The notes under the pieces: model-generated
The model's database searches: none
Seen by the model: only the letters and a program-made list of their open reading frames with translations
Told to the model about the DNA's origin: nothing
Translations under genes and position numbers: made by a program
Assembly (NCBI RefSeq): GCF_033473495.1
Contig: NC_088941.1
Location: 2,232,001 to 2,296,000 of the forward strand
Direction: 5' to 3'
DNA from: Cercospora beticola
Lineage: Eukaryota; Ascomycota; Dothideomycetes; Mycosphaerellales; Mycosphaerellaceae
Length of the DNA: 64,000 nucleotides
Shown here: one piece after another, positions 62,641-64,000 of the stretch
Layout: each line of letters opens with the position of its first letter
Position numbering within the stretch: position 1 is the first letter of the stretch

Positions 62641-63195
62641 GTGCAGATTTTCTAACGCTCCACTTGACACGCTGGAAGGCTTCACGATGGTCATACCTGT
62701 CATGAGCAAATGAGCTACTGCAAAAGTATTGTATCAAGCGGCAATCGCATGCGACCGATCTTCCGTATAGATGCTCGCATGAAGTTATAGCGATACAGAA
62801 GCGAATGCAAGAACATGGCCACGGATCATTGACTTATTATGCATGTTGGTCTGGATGGTTCAGGGCTCACTGATCTCTTGCAGTGCTCCAAAGTACACAT
62901 GCTATACCTCCGCCAGAACACTAACGTGACCTTACTGAAATGTGCCAGTTGGGATAGACGGTGCGGACTTGCAAGAGCACAGAGCACGGGAAGGGAGTGA
63001 ATGGCAGGAGCACGTGGACTTGGCGCGAGTGAACGGAGCCTCCGCTCATCTTTATAGAATTCATCGACCAGAGCTTCTTCTTTATCAACATCGACGCGAC
63101 ACTGATAGATTCTCAGAATAGACTCCATACACAGGAATAAACATCAACATCGCCTCGATACATACACATCCTTCCTACCGATTCTGCATACAAGC
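62641..63195. other. Intergenic between F-box-like copies 2 and 3
   Basis: Promoter region of copy 3 with a TTTATAG box at 63051-63057, about 140 nt upstream of its ATG. No gene seen. Confidence 0.5.
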
Positions 63196-64000
63196 ATGAC
63201 CAAGTCCGCCTCCACCACAGCGAAATTTCCCAACCACACCGGGCAATCGTTGCCGTCACTCGAGTCCGCGATGTCAACACCACCGGACTACAACGGCGAT
63301 GCTGCTACAAAGGTGTTCGCGATTCCCGAGCTCCTCGAACACATCCTTCATTGTGGTGTAACAAGCCAATACAACAAAGCACTTGCCGACAAGAAGATTC
63401 CGCAGCTCAAGATGTGGCCTATGCCAGGATGCGGCACCAAAGACGGCATTTGCCTCTTCACCATCCAACGAGTCAGCAAAGACTTTCAAAACACAATTCA
63501 AGGATCAACGAAGCTGAAGAAGCTCATGTTCTTAGCGCCGCAGGAAAACGACGAGCTGATGGCCGAGGAGGATTGGAGAGAATTGGAGCTGCCATACTTT
63601 GAGCAGCGTGTCTGGCTTCCTTTGCACAAGCCTCTCACCTGCATCTTGGGGATGTTCGCCTCGATGGGAAAAGAAGACCTGATAAAATTTGGCTTCCAAA
63701 CCAGATACCAGTCCCAAACTGAGGGCGACTCAATGGGCGTGTGGCTTATGGACCCTATTTTTCACGAAGATACTGCACTCAGCGAAATTGCAGCGAAGAA
63801 AGTTCCAAAGGGTTGGCATAACCCCGAAGCAAGCTGGCGCAAGATCAAGGTGTGCAATGCGAAAGTCAGACAACCAGCTAAGCTGAAGATTGAGAGCACT
63901 TGCTGTTGCTGTGACGAGCATGACCTAGTGGACTTTGAGATCACTCTGGAGCTCGACGAGGACTTGACTCTGGAGCATATTTTCGACTGCTTCAGTGAGC
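63196..64000 (+). CDS. F-box-like family copy 3, cut by the window end
   Basis: An open frame of at least 268 codons with no stop before the window ends. VFAIPELLEHILHCGV is the F-box helix, CLFTIQRVSKDFQNTIQGS followed by TKLKKLMFLAP is the second part, and PEASWRKIKVCNAKV is the downstream family block. It has an insertion of about 25 residues between these blocks relative to copy 2, and a run of four cysteines in ESTCCCCDEHD that is absent from copies 1 and 2. TLELDEDLTLEHIFDCFSE at the end aligns with TLEHVFDLLSE of copy 1, so copies 1 and 3 are closer to each other there than to copy 2. Confidence 0.8.
   Translation, partial: MTKSASTTAKFPNHTGQSLPSLESAMSTPPDYNGDAATKVFAIPELLEHILHCGVTSQYNKALADKKIPQLKMWPMPGCGTKDGICLFTIQRVSKDFQNTIQGSTKLKKLMFLAPQENDELMAEEDWRELELPYFEQRVWLPLHKPLTCILGMFASMGKEDLIKFGFQTRYQSQTEGDSMGVWLMDPIFHEDTALSEIAAKKVPKGWHNPEASWRKIKVCNAKVRQPAKLKIESTCCCCDEHDLVDFEITLELDEDLTLEHIFDCFSE

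Overview
The window looks like a chromosome segment of a filamentous ascomycete (Pezizomycotina). The genes have short introns of about 45-60 nt with CTRAC-type branch points. The 32.5 kb central block carries the signature of repeat-induced point mutation (RIP): CpA and TpG are almost absent and coding remnants are full of TAG/TAA. The gene mix (secreted plant-polymer esterase, chitin/polysaccharide deacetylase, CipC-like stress protein, tandem F-box-like family) suggests a plant-associated Dothideomycete; that placement is inference.

Left gene island (1-11,893): a secreted NucA/NucB-like protein (+), a polysaccharide deacetylase (-), an old-yellow-enzyme oxidoreductase (-), a small RNase III-fold protein (+) followed by a long inverted repeat, and an ACC-synthase-like PLP aminotransferase (-) whose upstream region holds two perfect palindromes and then runs into the repeat block.

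Central block (11,894-44,391): its two ends are about 88 bp inverted repeats, each flanked by TA, and a RIP-mutated DDE transposase relic lies next to the right end, as expected for a Tc1/mariner-type DNA transposon. Inside lies a nest of dead retroelements that can be ordered by target-site duplications. Copia copy 1 (14,731-20,864, TSD GTATA) sits inside the truncated Gypsy copy 1 (14,452-23,252). Gypsy copy 2 (32,599-39,776, TSD ACTAG) sits inside a Tad-like LINE (28,293-40,512, 15 bp TSD), which sits inside Copia copy 2 (24,546-42,633). A short element called X here, with a (TATC)n tail, occurs twice. No intact gene was found in this block.

Right gene island (44,394-64,000): an NmrA/isoflavone-reductase-like protein (+), a Get4 homologue (+), a secreted tannase/feruloyl esterase (-), an alpha/beta hydrolase lacking the usual nucleophile (-), a CipC-like DUF3759 protein (+), a small four-cysteine secreted protein (-), a GCK-type Ste20 kinase (-), and three tandem F-box-like paralogues (+). 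The first paralogue lacks its N-terminus and the third runs off the window.

The genes do not form one obvious pathway. Housekeeping genes (Get4, the kinase) are mixed with secreted and accessory genes next to a RIP-inactivated repeat island, the usual gene-island/AT-block layout of such genomes.
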